From: Paramacrobiotus metropolitanus
Lineage: Eukaryota > Tardigrada > Eutardigrada > Parachela > Macrobiotidae
Direction of reading: 5' to 3'
NCBI RefSeq assembly: GCF_019649055.1
Contig: NW_026570233.1
Location: 1,612,001 to 1,676,000 of the forward strand
Length of the DNA: 64,000 nt
Shown piece by piece: positions 35,364 through 47,321 of this stretch; the stretch's first letter is position 1; each line of letters opens with the position of its first letter. Both the position numbers and the translations under genes were made by a program. Under the pieces are notes generated by a model that saw only the letters and a list, made by a program, of their open reading frames with translations, was not told where the DNA came from and searched no databases.

Positions 35364-37316
35364 TTATAAAGCCGATCTTGCGGTCATTGCGTCTTTTCTC
35401 TTGAACGCTAACGACGAGTTATAATTCATATCGGGCTGGTAGCGGAACCATCGCCGTTCAAGAGCACGAGCCGCCGCAGTGCCTTTGGTGTCTGACGTTA
35501 CCCCACCCGGCGTGATCCGATACTGAGCATGGTATCCCTCCGGAATGGGTAGGAGACGGTGGGGCTCCCGGGCAATATGAACCGGATGTCCACTATAACT
35601 GCTGACCAACGGAGGCGAAACAACCGAGGGCGCTCCATATCTACAGTACATTACGGTTTTGCCACCTGTGTACCGTAATTTACTGAAATTTACTGTAATT
35701 TACCGTAATCATGTACAAGTACCGCAATTTATATCTCAATACCTAATCTTTACTAGCTGTAGTTCGCCTTTTAATAATTTACGAAATGTCGACTTCACTT
35801 TAGGGCAGCGTTACAATTTACGACAATAGGGCACACACAGTTTTTGGTACAACCGCATGCTATGCCTTAACGTGCAGTCGCGCATCCGAGCTAAAAACCG
35901 CTATTTTCATGGTGTAGCTTTAGCTGCACTGTGCAGTACTGCGCCACATTCGTTTGTTTAGGATTTAGAGTTGTACTAAAAGGGGTCACTTAATGCCGCG
36001 GTTGCCATACACGACCCGAAACGAAGCACAGCAGTCTTTCGGTCGTAAAATGCAACTTTAAGTCAGTGGAAATGATTCCTTTATTTAAAATTATAATTAC
36101 CCTAATCGACAGCACTGAATCCAGTCAATATGAAGATCTCCACCAATAGGATCGAGTTTGCAAGCCAATCCCGTGGCCACGTATCCTTGAGCGCACATAA
36201 CGACGAAATTGAAGTTGGAGTCGTAGTATTCCCAGTACTGGTCATGCGTGGGAAAGTAGTCTGCAACAACGCAGTACAGAGTATAAACCAAGAAGCAGTA
36301 CTTGTCTCACTGCTTTGCAACACATACAACACGATGCGTAGTCGATGTAGTATCCTTTGGGTGTCGTGCAGCATTTGATGGAATTATCGCTTTGTGGTCC
36401 TAACATGTACGGTTGAAAATTGGAGAACCACATGCCTAAATTTAACAGAATTAATAATACTCAAGGTTCATGATGTCCCACCATTAAAATACTGCACTGC
36501 CAGGTTTTCAATTGACCGGAGTTATATAAAAGGTGAATTACCGGTAATGAAAGTGTTAAGGCTGATACTGGACTCTCTGGGATTGTAGCAAAGGTAGGCG
36601 GTAGTGAAGTTCCTTACAACACAGCTGCAGTGACAGGAAATTATTACCGCGATTTATTTTATGAAAAGTCATGCAACGTACCTTGGGTAATACGGATACT
36701 GTCCTTTGGATGGCGGTTTAAAAGGGAACATGAACTTGCACCATACGTTGACGATCCTCTTTTTACACACAAAAAATTATAGAAATAATACGCCGGTGAT
36801 TGTTACCATAGAGCACAAAGGCTGATTACTTACGTTGAAATCGTCAAAAAAATCTCTGCAATATGGACCAGTGGATTTTAACAGCAGTTTCATTGAAAGC
36901 TTTCTAGGTTATCCGATATTCTTTACTTACTGTATTCCTGTAAAAAAAGAAGCCCAAAACGCTGCTCTATCTGCGTCGTTTGAAAATAAATTTGTGTCTT
37001 GGGAAGCTTGAACGTACCCACCACGCCTTCTCCGTCGAGGCATTCCACATTCCACAGCCGGTGCGGTAGACGGGTGCCGCCATGATAGTGCCAGGTGGAG
37101 ACTACAGTATCACCCTACATACAGTAATTGCAAAACAGCAAGAAAACTCAAGCTTGCACATCATTTTGCCAACTAGGTAACCGATATAATGCAGGCGTAA
37201 AAACATACCGTCCCATAAGTTATGTAACTTCCGTCGTAACGTAGCGTAGCGGACGTAATACAGACAAAGCAACATAATTGTCCAGCAACAACAAGCAAAG
37301 AGGTTCCCTTAGGCAT
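35364..37316 (-). CDS. Secreted dermatopontin-like protein (gene A), exon model partial
   Basis: A signal-peptide exon starts at ATG 37316 (MPKGTSLLVVAGQLCC...) and ends near 37205. Next comes an exon around 37115-37020 with the block HGGTRLPHRLWNVECLDGEG. An exon around 36757-36682 has VWCKFMFPFKPPSKGQYPYY, with donor AAG|GTACGT. An exon around 36430-36310 has SIKCCTTPKGYYIDYASCC. An exon beginning at about 36260 after GTTGCAG has DYFPTHDQYWEYYDSNFNF, then CAQGYVATGLACK and WIQCCRLG. The last exon (about 35651-35364) has YGAPSVV and HPVHIAREPHRLLPIPEGY. The WEYYDSNFNF ... GYVATG ... W.QCCRL pattern resembles dermatopontin/TRAMP-family extracellular-matrix proteins; this is a motif-level resemblance only. 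A broken inverted paralogue lies at 39.6-40.7 kb. Exon borders other than those quoted are approximate. Confidence 0.6.
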
Positions 37317-38044
37317 GGCAAAATCAATTACCATCTTCATTAACGAAATGTATAAAAACGTTGCGAAATATGCACCACATAAGTGGTTGCATTTGTGAGG
37401 AAAAATTTCTGGGAGAATACAGCTTACACTGCCGAGACAAGGGATAGAGGATGAGAATAAAATTAATTAATTTTAACAATAATTTTTATACACTATAGCC
37501 TTATACACCCGAACAGGGTTTCGTTTTTACAAAGGTAGAGTGTGATTAAAATAAAAGATAACAATAACTGTTAGCAGAGTATCGTTTTTCTTCACACAAT
37601 CATCCATTGCTACAGATCTTTGGCAGGCTATAGTAAATTGCTCCTGAGACGTGCGCTGTTTTCAACAAAACAGAGTCTCATGATTAACGGGGTATGCATC
37701 CGACTCAACACCAACTGATTTTTTGTTTGGTCATCGTGGTCACTAGAGAGAAAACGAAAAGTGTTTGGACGTTAAATTCACCGGAAGAAAAAATAATAAT
37801 ACCTAGTGTAACGGATATCAGTCAGCAATTGACTACCGTTACTTATGCTTGTGCACGGTGAATGGTTCTTTTGTGATAAACCGCTGTATGATTTTTTATA
37901 ATTATGTAACGTTAACGTATTATGATTCATGAGAACCCGCGCTAATTCGTGCCTGCATATTGCCTTATTACAACGGAGATACGGAATTGATAGTTAGTTA
38001 ACTGTAAACTGTAGTCCGATTGACCGGTACCGATTGTCTCCTTT
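37317..38044. other. Intergenic, no gene recognised
   Basis: 5' flank of gene A; AT-rich, no called element. Confidence 0.5.
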
Positions 38045-38380
38045 AGGGCAGGGGGTAAAACGTGGCAGTTGCACCTGCCAGTGGCACTGCCATTGGCATG
38101 GCAAGCGATAAAAGCTGGAGTCTCTGGCAACTGGCAGGCGATAAAATGCGGCAGATGCCACATAAAATGTGGCGCCACGCATAAGCGGGTCGGAGATCTT
38201 TTGCACACCGTATATTCTTGATACCCTGAACAGTAAATATTCAATTTTTTTTCAAAAAGTTAGCAAGTACTGGCCATGCTGGCACATGCACAAAGTTCGT
38301 AAACAAGCTCCGGCATATTTAATTTCAAAAGGTCATGCATTTTGCCGTTTACTCAACAGATAAGAAAGCGCATTTAAAGT
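38045..38380. repeat. Interspersed repeat, copy 1
   Basis: The first ~140 bp (GGGGGTAAAACGTGGCAGT through AAAATGTGGC.CCACG) recur at 43557-43697 in the same orientation at roughly 85-90% identity by eye. Weaker similarity continues for about 200 bp (ATTTCAAAAGGTCA). No ORF. The type is unclear (SINE or MITE). Confidence 0.75.
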
Positions 38381-38670
38381 GATTTTGAGACACTTTCGGA
38401 ACTAGCAAGCACACCGCTGGAATATGCCTCGCGGTTCATCATGAGTGCAGCTGATCGATAAGTCTCCCTGTCAGTTTGCATCGTAACTCGTAACGTCAAA
38501 GCCACGAAGTTGTCAAAGCTTCTGTCCAACCCGGAGCAAACAGACACGATTGTTTTAAAAAATTGTTAATATAAAAGTTCAGAACAGTTTGACTAGTTTT
38601 TAAGTTACTTTAGCACTTCTTAAGGAGCCGTACTTCAGCAGTTTAGCGCACCACAATATGTGAAATTATG

Positions 38671-38750
38671 GCCCACCGACATTTCATCGGCTCGTCGACT
38701 AACACTTTGTCGACCGACACAACGTCGACCGCACTACGTCGACCGTGCCA
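38671..38750. repeat. Array of GTCGACC-containing units, left of the orphan ORF
   Basis: Units of 14-15 bp: AACACTTTGTCGACC, GACACAACGTCGACC, GCACTACGTCGACC, preceded by CGACATTTCATCGG. Inverse-type motifs (AATACGTCGGAGG, AAAATGTCCCGAC) occur at 39446-39545, beyond the ORF. Confidence 0.6.
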
Positions 38751-38774
38751 AGGGCAGATGAAAACGCGACTAAT

Positions 38775-39422
38775 ATGAAACCATACACCTTTGCGGCTCT
38801 AAAAGCCCTGGCGACCTGTGGACCGAAGTTTGCGACACCAAAGATCGCATTCCAACTCCTCAGGCACCATAAGACTGACGACATCGGTGGAGGTTGGAGG
38901 CAACTAAGCCAGAGCAACGTATACCGGTACTGTAACCTTGGGTACAACGAAAGTAAACTCATACGGACATATACCAGCAGCAAGCGGATGTACTACGAGT
39001 TCCCACCGGAGAAACGAGACCCGGCGCCGACCACTTACGAAGGTTGGGCACATGCCATTGAAGCGTGTATGGAGATGTCGTGGCACCCGGAAGGACTGAC
39101 CCGCGGCGAAGTTCTACATCAGCGGGTAGCTAGGTTCGAATTCAAATGGGAAGCTGAGAAACCTCAGCTAGTCGACATGAAGTACAAGCCCACGAACAGA
39201 ATGAAAGGAGGCGAAAAGTACATGCTGGGCGACGACCTGGACTTCGTCCTTAACAAGGGATTCTTCCAGAAGAGATTTGGTATCAGCCAGACTCGGGAAG
39301 GCGAACGATACGAAGCCCTCAACCCATCGACACACCGACATGGACATTTACCGAAGCATCCACCGACCTCGGAGCAACAGACCAAGTCAGCCGACTCTCT
39401 CCAGGTGAACCGGGTGGAATAG
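38775..39422 (+). CDS. Uncharacterised 215-residue protein inside a repeat-flanked unit
   Basis: Intronless frame from ATG 38775 (MKPYTFAALKALATCGPKFA) to TAG 39422. It is hydrophilic and basic with many Tyr, Lys, Arg and Glu, and has a Lys/Gly-rich middle (KPTNRMKGGEKYMLGDDLDF) and a Thr/His/Gln-rich tail. No signal peptide or membrane segment. G+C content is clearly higher than the flanks. It sits between GTCGACC/GACATTTC-type arrays, which suggests a mobile unit that inserted where the 5' half of dermatopontin-like gene B should be. I recognise no transposase signature. It could be a transposon-encoded accessory protein or a captured gene. Confidence 0.55.
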   Translation: MKPYTFAALKALATCGPKFATPKIAFQLLRHHKTDDIGGGWRQLSQSNVYRYCNLGYNESKLIRTYTSSKRMYYEFPPEKRDPAPTTYEGWAHAIEACMEMSWHPEGLTRGEVLHQRVARFEFKWEAEKPQLVDMKYKPTNRMKGGEKYMLGDDLDFVLNKGFFQKRFGISQTREGERYEALNPSTHRHGHLPKHPPTSEQQTKSADSLQVNRVE

Positions 39423-39635
39423 ACCAATGGATGAGGAGACGTAGAATACGTCGGAGGAGTCGCAGAACCGACCTCCTTCATGAGTACCACATAAGTACTT
39501 ATGATTACCGACCTCCTCTTGGACACAACAAAATGTCCCGACTTACCGCAATAGGGAATGTATTCGCCCATGGCCAGCTTCAGTCTCACGTGCGTCTCCA
39601 GTTCTGCTTTACCTGTTTCGTTTCCACTTTGAAAG

Positions 39636-40670
39636 AGGCTATACAGCTTATGGTGCAAATTTATTTTTCCATACAAACCACCTTCCAACGGACACTATCC
39701 ATATTATCCCCAGTATGTTTTGTTTTAACTCTTTCAAATCTGACAAGTTACTTACATGGATGAGCAGATTAACCATGCAAAACGCATTTTTGATTTTGCC
39801 CTAGTTGTGTGGTAAGAAATTTTTCCACTGCCTATCATTGCTACGGCCGGAAAGAGCCCGGCACAAGTCGGAACAGCTTCATTACTGGTAAATAAATTTT
39901 TCAACGCAAAACAAATTGCTGACAGTTTGAGATAGAAATCAACAATTAAGCATAGTGTATCGGTTTCTTTGACTTAGGTTATCGGTCCAGTACTTTTTTT
40001 GGATACCTTTTTGGACCCGACAACGATAATTCCGTAAAGTGCTGCACGACACCCAAAGGCTACTACATCGACTACGCATCGTGCTGTACGTCGTTGTCAC
40101 AGCAGGAATATTATGGAAATCACTGCCATTGGAGTACGGTTTTATTATTGCAGACTACTTTCCCACGCACGATCCATACTGGGAATACTATATGACTCCG
40201 GCTTTAATTTCATTGTGCTGTGCGGTCAAGGTTATGTGGCCACGGGAATGGCTTGCAAAATCGGCCCCAACGGTGGAGATTACCGGATTGAGTGGATCCA
40301 GTGCTGCCGATTAGGGTACGCTCTTGTTGAAGGCAGTTTAAATTGATTATAAATTATCCACTGTTTACTACCACAAAATTTATCATAGAAAAGAAGACTA
40401 TCCGTAGGATAATATGATGGTCATTCTGTTCGACACAGGTACGGAGCAGCGGCAGCTGCTTCCCCACCATTGGTCAGCAGTTACAGCGGACACCCAGTCC
40501 ATATCGCCCGGGATCCGTATCAGTTTTTCCCCATTCCGGATGGATACATACACCAGTATACATATTCCTTGGCTGGTTTCCGGTCGGTTTTCAAAAATAC
40601 CTCTTTCATTTCTCCACGCGCACGGGAGAGGTTTCGTCGACAACCGGATCTCGGTCAGTTGTTAAAGTGA
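39636..40670 (+). pseudogene. Dermatopontin-like gene B, 5'-truncated inverted paralogue of gene A
   Basis: Exon remnants match gene A in order. The WCKFIFPYKPPSNGHYPYYP block ends at 39712 with donor GTATGT. SVKCCTTPKGYYIDYASCC is at about 40030-40090. An exon opens at 40156 after TTATTGCAG with DYFPTHDPYWEYY. After GTACGC at about 40316, the last exon begins near 40442, with SPPLVSSYSGHPVHIARDPY, and ends at 40667. Relative to gene A, a 2-nt insertion (TATATGACTCC against TACGACTCC) at about 40190 shifts the frame inside the WEYYDS..FNF motif. The signal-peptide and HGGTRLPHRLWN exons are missing. It is therefore most likely non-functional. Confidence 0.65.
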
Positions 40671-41360
40671 TCAGGATCACCTTACTGGATGCAAAGATAC
40701 GAATAATAATAACAGAAATTGAGTGAAATAGTTAGCCTTCGTTATCTGACTATCGTGTCAATCGGGACGCTGAAACGATAGAATCTGATTATATTCTGTG
40801 ATGATGTTGCGTGACGGAAATACAATGTACGTAAAACAACAAGCCTGCATCACTACTTCTACAGCGGGCAATGGCACATAACTCAGTCGCTTTACGGCTT
40901 ACGCCTAATCAAATTACAAATCCGTAATTAAGGTGAAAGTAAAGTACATTAAGAGGTTGGGTACACATATAAAATCACTAAGACTCGAGCCCCGGTTCGT
41001 TTCAGTAAAAAACTATATGCGCTCGAGACGTTTTCGGGTGTGCGCGGCTCGTAGAGAACACGACGGGAGCACTGTATGTTTACGATAGAGCCCGATGGAG
41101 GCACCCTTTGCTTGTAACCGCCATCCTGGCGATTGTGCCTACGGTCTGTCGCCCACGTTAGCTTTCACCAGAGAAATATGCTCGCTCGAAATTTCAACTT
41201 TGAAATTCATCTTCGCATTTCAACTGGTGATCAAACTGGAAAATGTTTATTTTTTTGTTTGGCTCTCTCGTTCTCGACGTCATCGTCCACAAATCTGAAT
41301 TCTAATTAACGGAACAGAAGAAGCACCTTATACTTTTCCTGAAGTTTTTGCGATATCGCA
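40671..41360. other. Intergenic, no gene recognised
   Basis: Nothing called. Confidence 0.4.
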
Positions 41361-42846
41361 GTGAAATGGTTACGAGTAGAGTTCTTCGCGCTTGTGCTAA
41401 TAAACACTGGAGAAAGCTGCTATCGGACAGCTTATTTGCTCATCAGCTTATGCGAAGAACTTGTACTGTGTGGCAGCGCTTATAACAGTCCAGAAAGTTT
41501 GCCAGCAACATCCGCTCCTAATAAAAAGAAATGTTCTGGCCAAATGAGACGATATCGTCCATATCCAGCCAGTACGGTGCGCGAAAGGTTCAACACGAAG
41601 AAGGGAGAGGATCGTGTTCGTTCCAGATTTCCACTCGCAAAAGTAAGAATAAATTCGGCGATGTCGCTTAAATTCTGTACAGCAGCTTTATATACTCGTA
41701 CTTGGTGACGAACAGAATATTAGAAGAATGCGCCGCCTTATTCTATCGTCAAACGGACTGCTCATCCCCACGTATGAAATCTGATTTCTTTGCTTTTTGT
41801 TTTGGCATGCAGCAGCCCAAGAAAAGAGGCTGAGCAGGGGATGATCGACTCTGGCCGTCAAATGACTTTCCCGATATCAGGAAACATGAGCCTTTGGATA
41901 CAACTGAGCACTGACGAAATCGTCGCGGATACAGAGATTGCCCAATGCCCATGGTAAGTTTGTTTTACATTTTTTTTAGGAATTTGTTGCTTCTATGCTC
42001 TGACAACAATAATATAAATTCAAAACGTGTCGAAGACAATTTTGTCAATTGGAAAATATCAGTATCAATTTCGTCAATTGGCTCTCTTTGAGAGCATGAC
42101 TTGTAAAGCTGCTCTTTTGATTCTCGTGCACAGGAAAAGCGATTAATTTTTGAAAAATGCATTTGTTTTCATAGGATCACTGGACAGCTACGGTTACAAC
42201 ATTTTTGCGGCGATTTATGGAGTACGGATTAATTGACAATATTGTCTGGGCCTCTCAAAGCACTCAAGCTCCTGTCTGGATACTCTCACAAGATGTTTCT
42301 AGGTTTTATTTTTGCAGTCAAGTGAATTTACTGTGGTACAATCTGCTAATTTGTGTCTTCTGTAGTTCAATTGTGTAATTTTAACTAGCGCACTTTAACT
42401 TTTTATTTTGTCATTAACAAAAGCCGTGGTGTAACGATATCGCAATAAAATCTGTCCGAACTCATCCTGTTACAGCGCATGGGAAACTAAAAAGGCGGCC
42501 GGAAATAATAGGTAGTTGTAACAGAATCGGCACGCCGTTACAACCCCTATACTACAGATTGTGCACACGATCCCAATGGGATAGTTACACTTTTGCGGTC
42601 AGTTCGTCACCACTTCCGCACGTTCTGCGGTACCACTTCGCGACGTCGCTAGTAACGTCAGGAAAGCGACGATAACTCTACTTAAACTATACAAGCACAA
42701 GACGGTGAGGCTGCACGATGAACAGGTTTTGAGCGACGCTCTGCAACGTTTCGAGAATCCCCGGCACACGTTAAAAAAGTGCCTGCTGTCGAACCGGGGA
42801 GGAATGCACAAACATAACCATACAAACATACTTATTACATATTTAA
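41361..42846 (+). CDS. Possible multi-exon gene, unrecognised (tentative)
   Basis: Several segments look like exons but could not be joined in one phase. 41361-41643 is open, ending SRFPLAK with donor GTAAGA. About 41817-41955 lies between GGCATGCAG and a CATG|GTAAGT donor (TDEIVADTEIAQCP). 42173-42375 is open after TTTTCATAG (WTATVTTFLRRFMEYGLIDN). About 42603-42846 is open (ALQRFENPRHTLKKCLLSNR). The phases of the second and third disagree, so either the model is wrong or the gene is broken. No domain recognised. Confidence 0.3.
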
Positions 42847-43556
42847 TACATTCAAAAAGTTATGTAGTTGTTTGAATCATGTGTTCTATTAATAATATAA
42901 AAAAACATTAAGCGTTGTCGAAAGATATAAGGATCAGCTAGACAGATTTCGCATGATTCGTACTATTTTTGGAACCCTTTGAAAGTATATGCTCAAAAGT
43001 TTTGTGAACACATAGAATAATACTGAGAAGTCTTTGTGCGTTTTGGGTTATATTGCTGTTATTTTGGTCGGTTATAAAGGAGACATCTTTTTGTGGGGTG
43101 CTGACATTTTGATAGCTGGTCACGAGGCAAAATTATTCACCTTGGACATGCACGGTACAATAAACGATGGATTTTCCAAAATTGTAGCTCTTTACTATAG
43201 AACTTATGAGCTGTAAGCATTTCATTAACGCCTGGTGGATAGAGGTTTTCAATTTCTGGTGTCGGTAACTTATTCGGAAGAGCGGTCAGACTTTTAGGCT
43301 AATCACAGGTATTCAGACTTACTAAAATTGTAGGCGTTTCAGGCTGTGACTACCGCTGCGAGGCGGCTGTTTTCCTTATAGCAACCAACTAAAGTGCGAG
43401 TATTGTTCTGAAAATTACGTATGTGCGTATCATCAGTTTGAAGCGTACACAGCAAGCTGTAATTTAAAAATTAAATTAACCTGGCTGAATCTAAAGTAAC
43501 TGCATATCTGTGAAGTGTATACACAATCATCAATTACGCAGACACCTTCTAAAGGA

Positions 43557-43900
43557 GGGCAGGGGGTAAAACGTGGCAGTGGCACTTGCCAATGGCACTG
43601 CCAAAGGCATGGAAAGCGACAAAACCTGGAGTATCTGGCAACTGGCAGGCGATAAAATGCGGCAGGTGCCAAATAAAATGTGGCACCACGTATAAGCATG
43701 CTCGGAGTGTTTGGTGAACTGTGTATACTGGAAACTCTTACCAGAACACAGTCAATTTTCCTGGAAAGTGCTAACATCATGTGCCGTGCACTAAATGCGT
43801 AAGTGTGCAGACGGTATATCGTAACATTTCAAAAGGTCAACTTTGCATCTTGCTGTTCGCAAGAAATACCGTAACAAAAGAACGAAAAGCCGCGTTAAAA
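43557..43900. repeat. Interspersed repeat, copy 2
   Basis: Direct-orientation copy of 38045-38380, starting GGGGGTAAAACGTGGCAGT. Confidence 0.75.
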
Positions 43901-45960
43901 ATACAACCTCGATACACCCTTTAGGCACAATGCTGGAATAAAAGCATTTTATCGTGGCACTTTAAACCGATAATTACCTAAGTGCGGTAGAGTATAGTAC
44001 AGTCATTGCCGCTCTACAATAGTTCCGACTGAACAGTCTGAATTATTGTTGGCCGCAATGGTACAGTACCAGCATGACACACGATGCGTCAGGCTGTAAT
44101 CTGGGTTCTACCCTCTGTAGAACCCCCTAAGTCTTAGGAAACGGTTTTACAATTATTATAACTGCAAGATATTTACCGGTGCCGCTGTGACAATAGTAAC
44201 AAAACTCTAGTTGTGTTATGGCTTTGAACTTCGAAGTACGCAACGTAACCTGCCACGGAGGCTTTTGCAATGCTGTTGGGTATCCGTTAGCAAAACTCCC
44301 AGACTAGAAATATACGTGCGATCTCAGAAAGCAACTAACTTTTGCTGCTCATATCAAAACGCTATTCTTATGTTCCAGGTGTTATATTCTTCATACGTCT
44401 AAATATTTACCTATTTTTAGTGTGTTCCCAAGTACAGACTTTAAATACTATGTACATAACAGCATGAATGCTTGTAGTACAATAGTACTCGTATAATAGT
44501 TTAAGTAACGGGCGGTGGTTAAACCACAGCATATCGGTAAATGTTACGCAGCGCTGAGCGCTGCGACTAAATCATTACCACCTTAGCTAACTTAGAATTA
44601 TACCTACAGCACACAGTTAGGCTGATAATTTATTAATTTAGTCTTCGCAGTGAACTTGACGCTTATAATGTGCAAGTACTGAATTTGCAAGCATATCTGT
44701 ACGAAATTTGTTGGTAATACATGTAGGACCTTTTTAAGCTAACGTATAAACCATCAAAATTTTATATTTACGCATAATAAAAGTACACAATGCACAGGAC
44801 ACAGTAGCGTCTTCAGACTTATCAGAAGCTTTCAAGAAAAATTCTGCTAAATGTCAATAATAATTAAAGCAAAAAGATATGGAACAACAATTAAACTACA
44901 CAACTTACCCATACTAGCACCATAGTCGAATACTCAAATTCCGAGAACGCAGATACAGGCTGATACGAGTTTATTTTGGCTTCGCGCGTCACTATGATAC
45001 CGTAATTCCTAGCCAGTTTAATAGAGTCCACCTTTCATGAACGTGACAGTAGGGGCAATTGCCGCGGTATTGTTAGCCACTCTAAAAAATTATAGCGCCA
45101 GAAATCAGAATCACAACGTTAGACGCAACTGATTTTAGCGTACGCACACCGTACAGCAGGATATACCGTAAATTTGCGTACCGCTCGTGTTCATCTGCTT
45201 GTGTCACACGCTTATTTTTGCCGCTCTATGCAACGGGGAAAATAATCAATTAGCAAACAAGAAGATAAGGTTAGCTGTTTGTGGAGTTACACTGTAAGTG
45301 TAAAAACGCGCTTGTACTTGGCGCCGGTTTTTTTGGAATAACAGCAAAGTTCACGTGCAAGTAGACGAGCCGAAACTGTAGTGCAATAGATGAAAAATTA
45401 CAACCTGACACACTGTTTACAATTGTTAGTGTTTGCCACCTTACTGGCACTTGCCCGTAGTCTGTAGTCGAAACACTCACAAAAACGCGGCTTCACTCAA
45501 CTGTCTTTCTCCTTGCAGACATGTTCTCGTAATGTTGACAAGCGATTATAGCACTGGATTTTCCTTTCCGGTCCGAAACTGTTTGTGTATAATACTGATG
45601 GCCTGCCGCGTAGAGTGTTACTGGGTATGTTTAATTAGCATTATATTGCTTAGTTTTTTTTTAAAATTTCACTTAAGGATTGTAAAAGTATGAGCACCAG
45701 TACCATTACAATTAATTGCTGTTTTAATATTACGAGTAGTGTTTCTATCTTTAAGCATGCAGTATTAGTATCGCAGTAAGTTATTGTTATCAAACAGCAG
45801 AAACGACTGGCCTAATCACAGAAAAAAATTGATCTATGTTAGCCAAAATAAGTAACGTAATGCATACAGTGCAAAAATATTATTATCGCTATATATTCAG
45901 TACATAATTTAATTACATTATGTGCAACAAATTACTAATGCAGTTTTAGGGATAATCATT
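43901..45960. other. Intergenic, no gene recognised
   Basis: AT-rich with only short, compositionally unconvincing frames. The switch to the G+C-richer island begins at about 45990. Confidence 0.5.
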
Positions 45961-46196
45961 GCCACTTTCGAGTACAACGTTAACTCATACAGCATGAACT
46001 GCTGTGACGTGCTGCAGGCTGCCTTCTGAGCCTGTCCCGACAGTTGCGGTGGGGAAGTTCCCGTTCGTCCGTCTGGGGCAGTCAGCCGAGTTGCTCTCCT
46101 TGTGTGGGAGAGTTGAAAAATAGGGCAAGCGAAGGTGGCAGGGATCGCTTTTGCGATCAACCTGTTGCTACCACAGTCGCAAGACAGCAAAGACCA

Positions 46197-46239
46197 GGTT
46201 GAAGCAGAGGCTGCGTTCGCAGTCAATCTGTTTTCAACC
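46197..46239 (+). other. Two-tier hairpin
   Basis: Outer stem GGTTGAA/TTCAACC. Inner stem GGCTGC/GCAGTC (one G-U on the + strand) with loop GTTC. A separate GATCGC-TTTT-GCGATC hairpin lies just upstream at about 46143-46158. Confidence 0.7.
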
Positions 46240-46584
46240 ACGGGTTCTCCGAGTTCTCCGCGAAAATTACGCCTTTACCGTCTCCTCAAAGGATCCGGTG
46301 GACAGAAAACCAGACGATCTGCTTACCATGTGACAGGCAAGCGCAGGGAGCTCACAGAGTGCCTTTATTGTACAAATAAAGTGGAGCAAATACCGCGTGA
46401 TTGCGGGAAAAGAACAACAAAGCCAATGTCTGGCAGAAATCAGCAAGTCAAGTTGCTGCGAGCTAGTTCTAGAGCGTAATGAAATGTAGAGAATAGAATG
46501 CGCTGGCGGCAACGGCGTCACGCTGGCCAGACACAAGGAATGTGAGTGCGCAGACTGGACTCGTATCCAACGCGAGCGTATATG

Positions 46585-46622
46585 CGCGTACCGGCGACCC
46601 CATGTGGGGTCGCCGGTACGCG
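46585..46622. other. Perfect 18-bp inverted repeat with 2-nt loop
   Basis: Arms CGCGTACCGGCGACCCCA and its exact complement, spacer TG. Flanking CAGACTGGACTC and GAGTCCGGTGTCTG extend it as an outer imperfect stem (about 46547-46650). Confidence 0.9.
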
Positions 46623-47321
46623 TCCTCTTCCAATGGGAGTCCGGTGTCTGTTGACCGTTCCATCCTTCACCTCCAGACCCATGAGAGGCAAGCAACTCAC
46701 GGCCGAAAATCTGGAAGCCGCTCGGGGTTCGTTGTTGGACCGGTATCGCTTCTGTTGGCAGGCATCTTGCTTCTGTTGGCTCGCGGAGAAAGTAGAAGAA
46801 AAGTTTAATGACGGTTAAACAGCACGAGTTAAAAAGTAATAAATTTTAATCACAATTCCAGTGAGCAAAAAGTAAATACAAAACAGATCTGGTTAAAGTT
46901 TCTAAGTAAAATACAATTCCGTTTGTTCGAAAATGTATAAAAATACTAAAAAGAAATCTGTCCGGGGGCTTATTCCGACTAGGATGACGTCCACGGGTCT
47001 TGGGTTTCCACGGGGTCTCCTGTCTAAATGCAGTCCGGTGTGTCAGGTCCGGGGCGTCGGTTCCCGGGTTACCTCACGTAACCGGTAAGTTCGTCCGAGG
47101 TCGGGTAAGCACGGCTGACACTTGCGTCCGGCTCGTATTTTATCCGTTCCGGGGAGGGAGGCACTGTCGCTTTTGCGATTGCCGAAGCATCCTCTCTAAG
47201 TAAGGGGAATGGACCAAGGTCGTCAGACCAAGGTCGACCTACTGGCAAGCTTTTAACCAGCGGTCATGGAATCCGGCTAAGTCCCGAATTCCAAAGTTCA
47301 GGTCAGGTCGGACAAAACCGT

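Noticed and set aside
42599-42829. Minus-strand 76-codon Cys/Phe-rich frame
   Set aside because: The opposite strand reads as a more plausible exon; neither is firmly supported.
46135-46700. Several overlapping frames of 60-142 codons around the 18-bp palindrome
   Set aside because: Frames on both strands reflect the palindrome and G+C content; none is protein-like.
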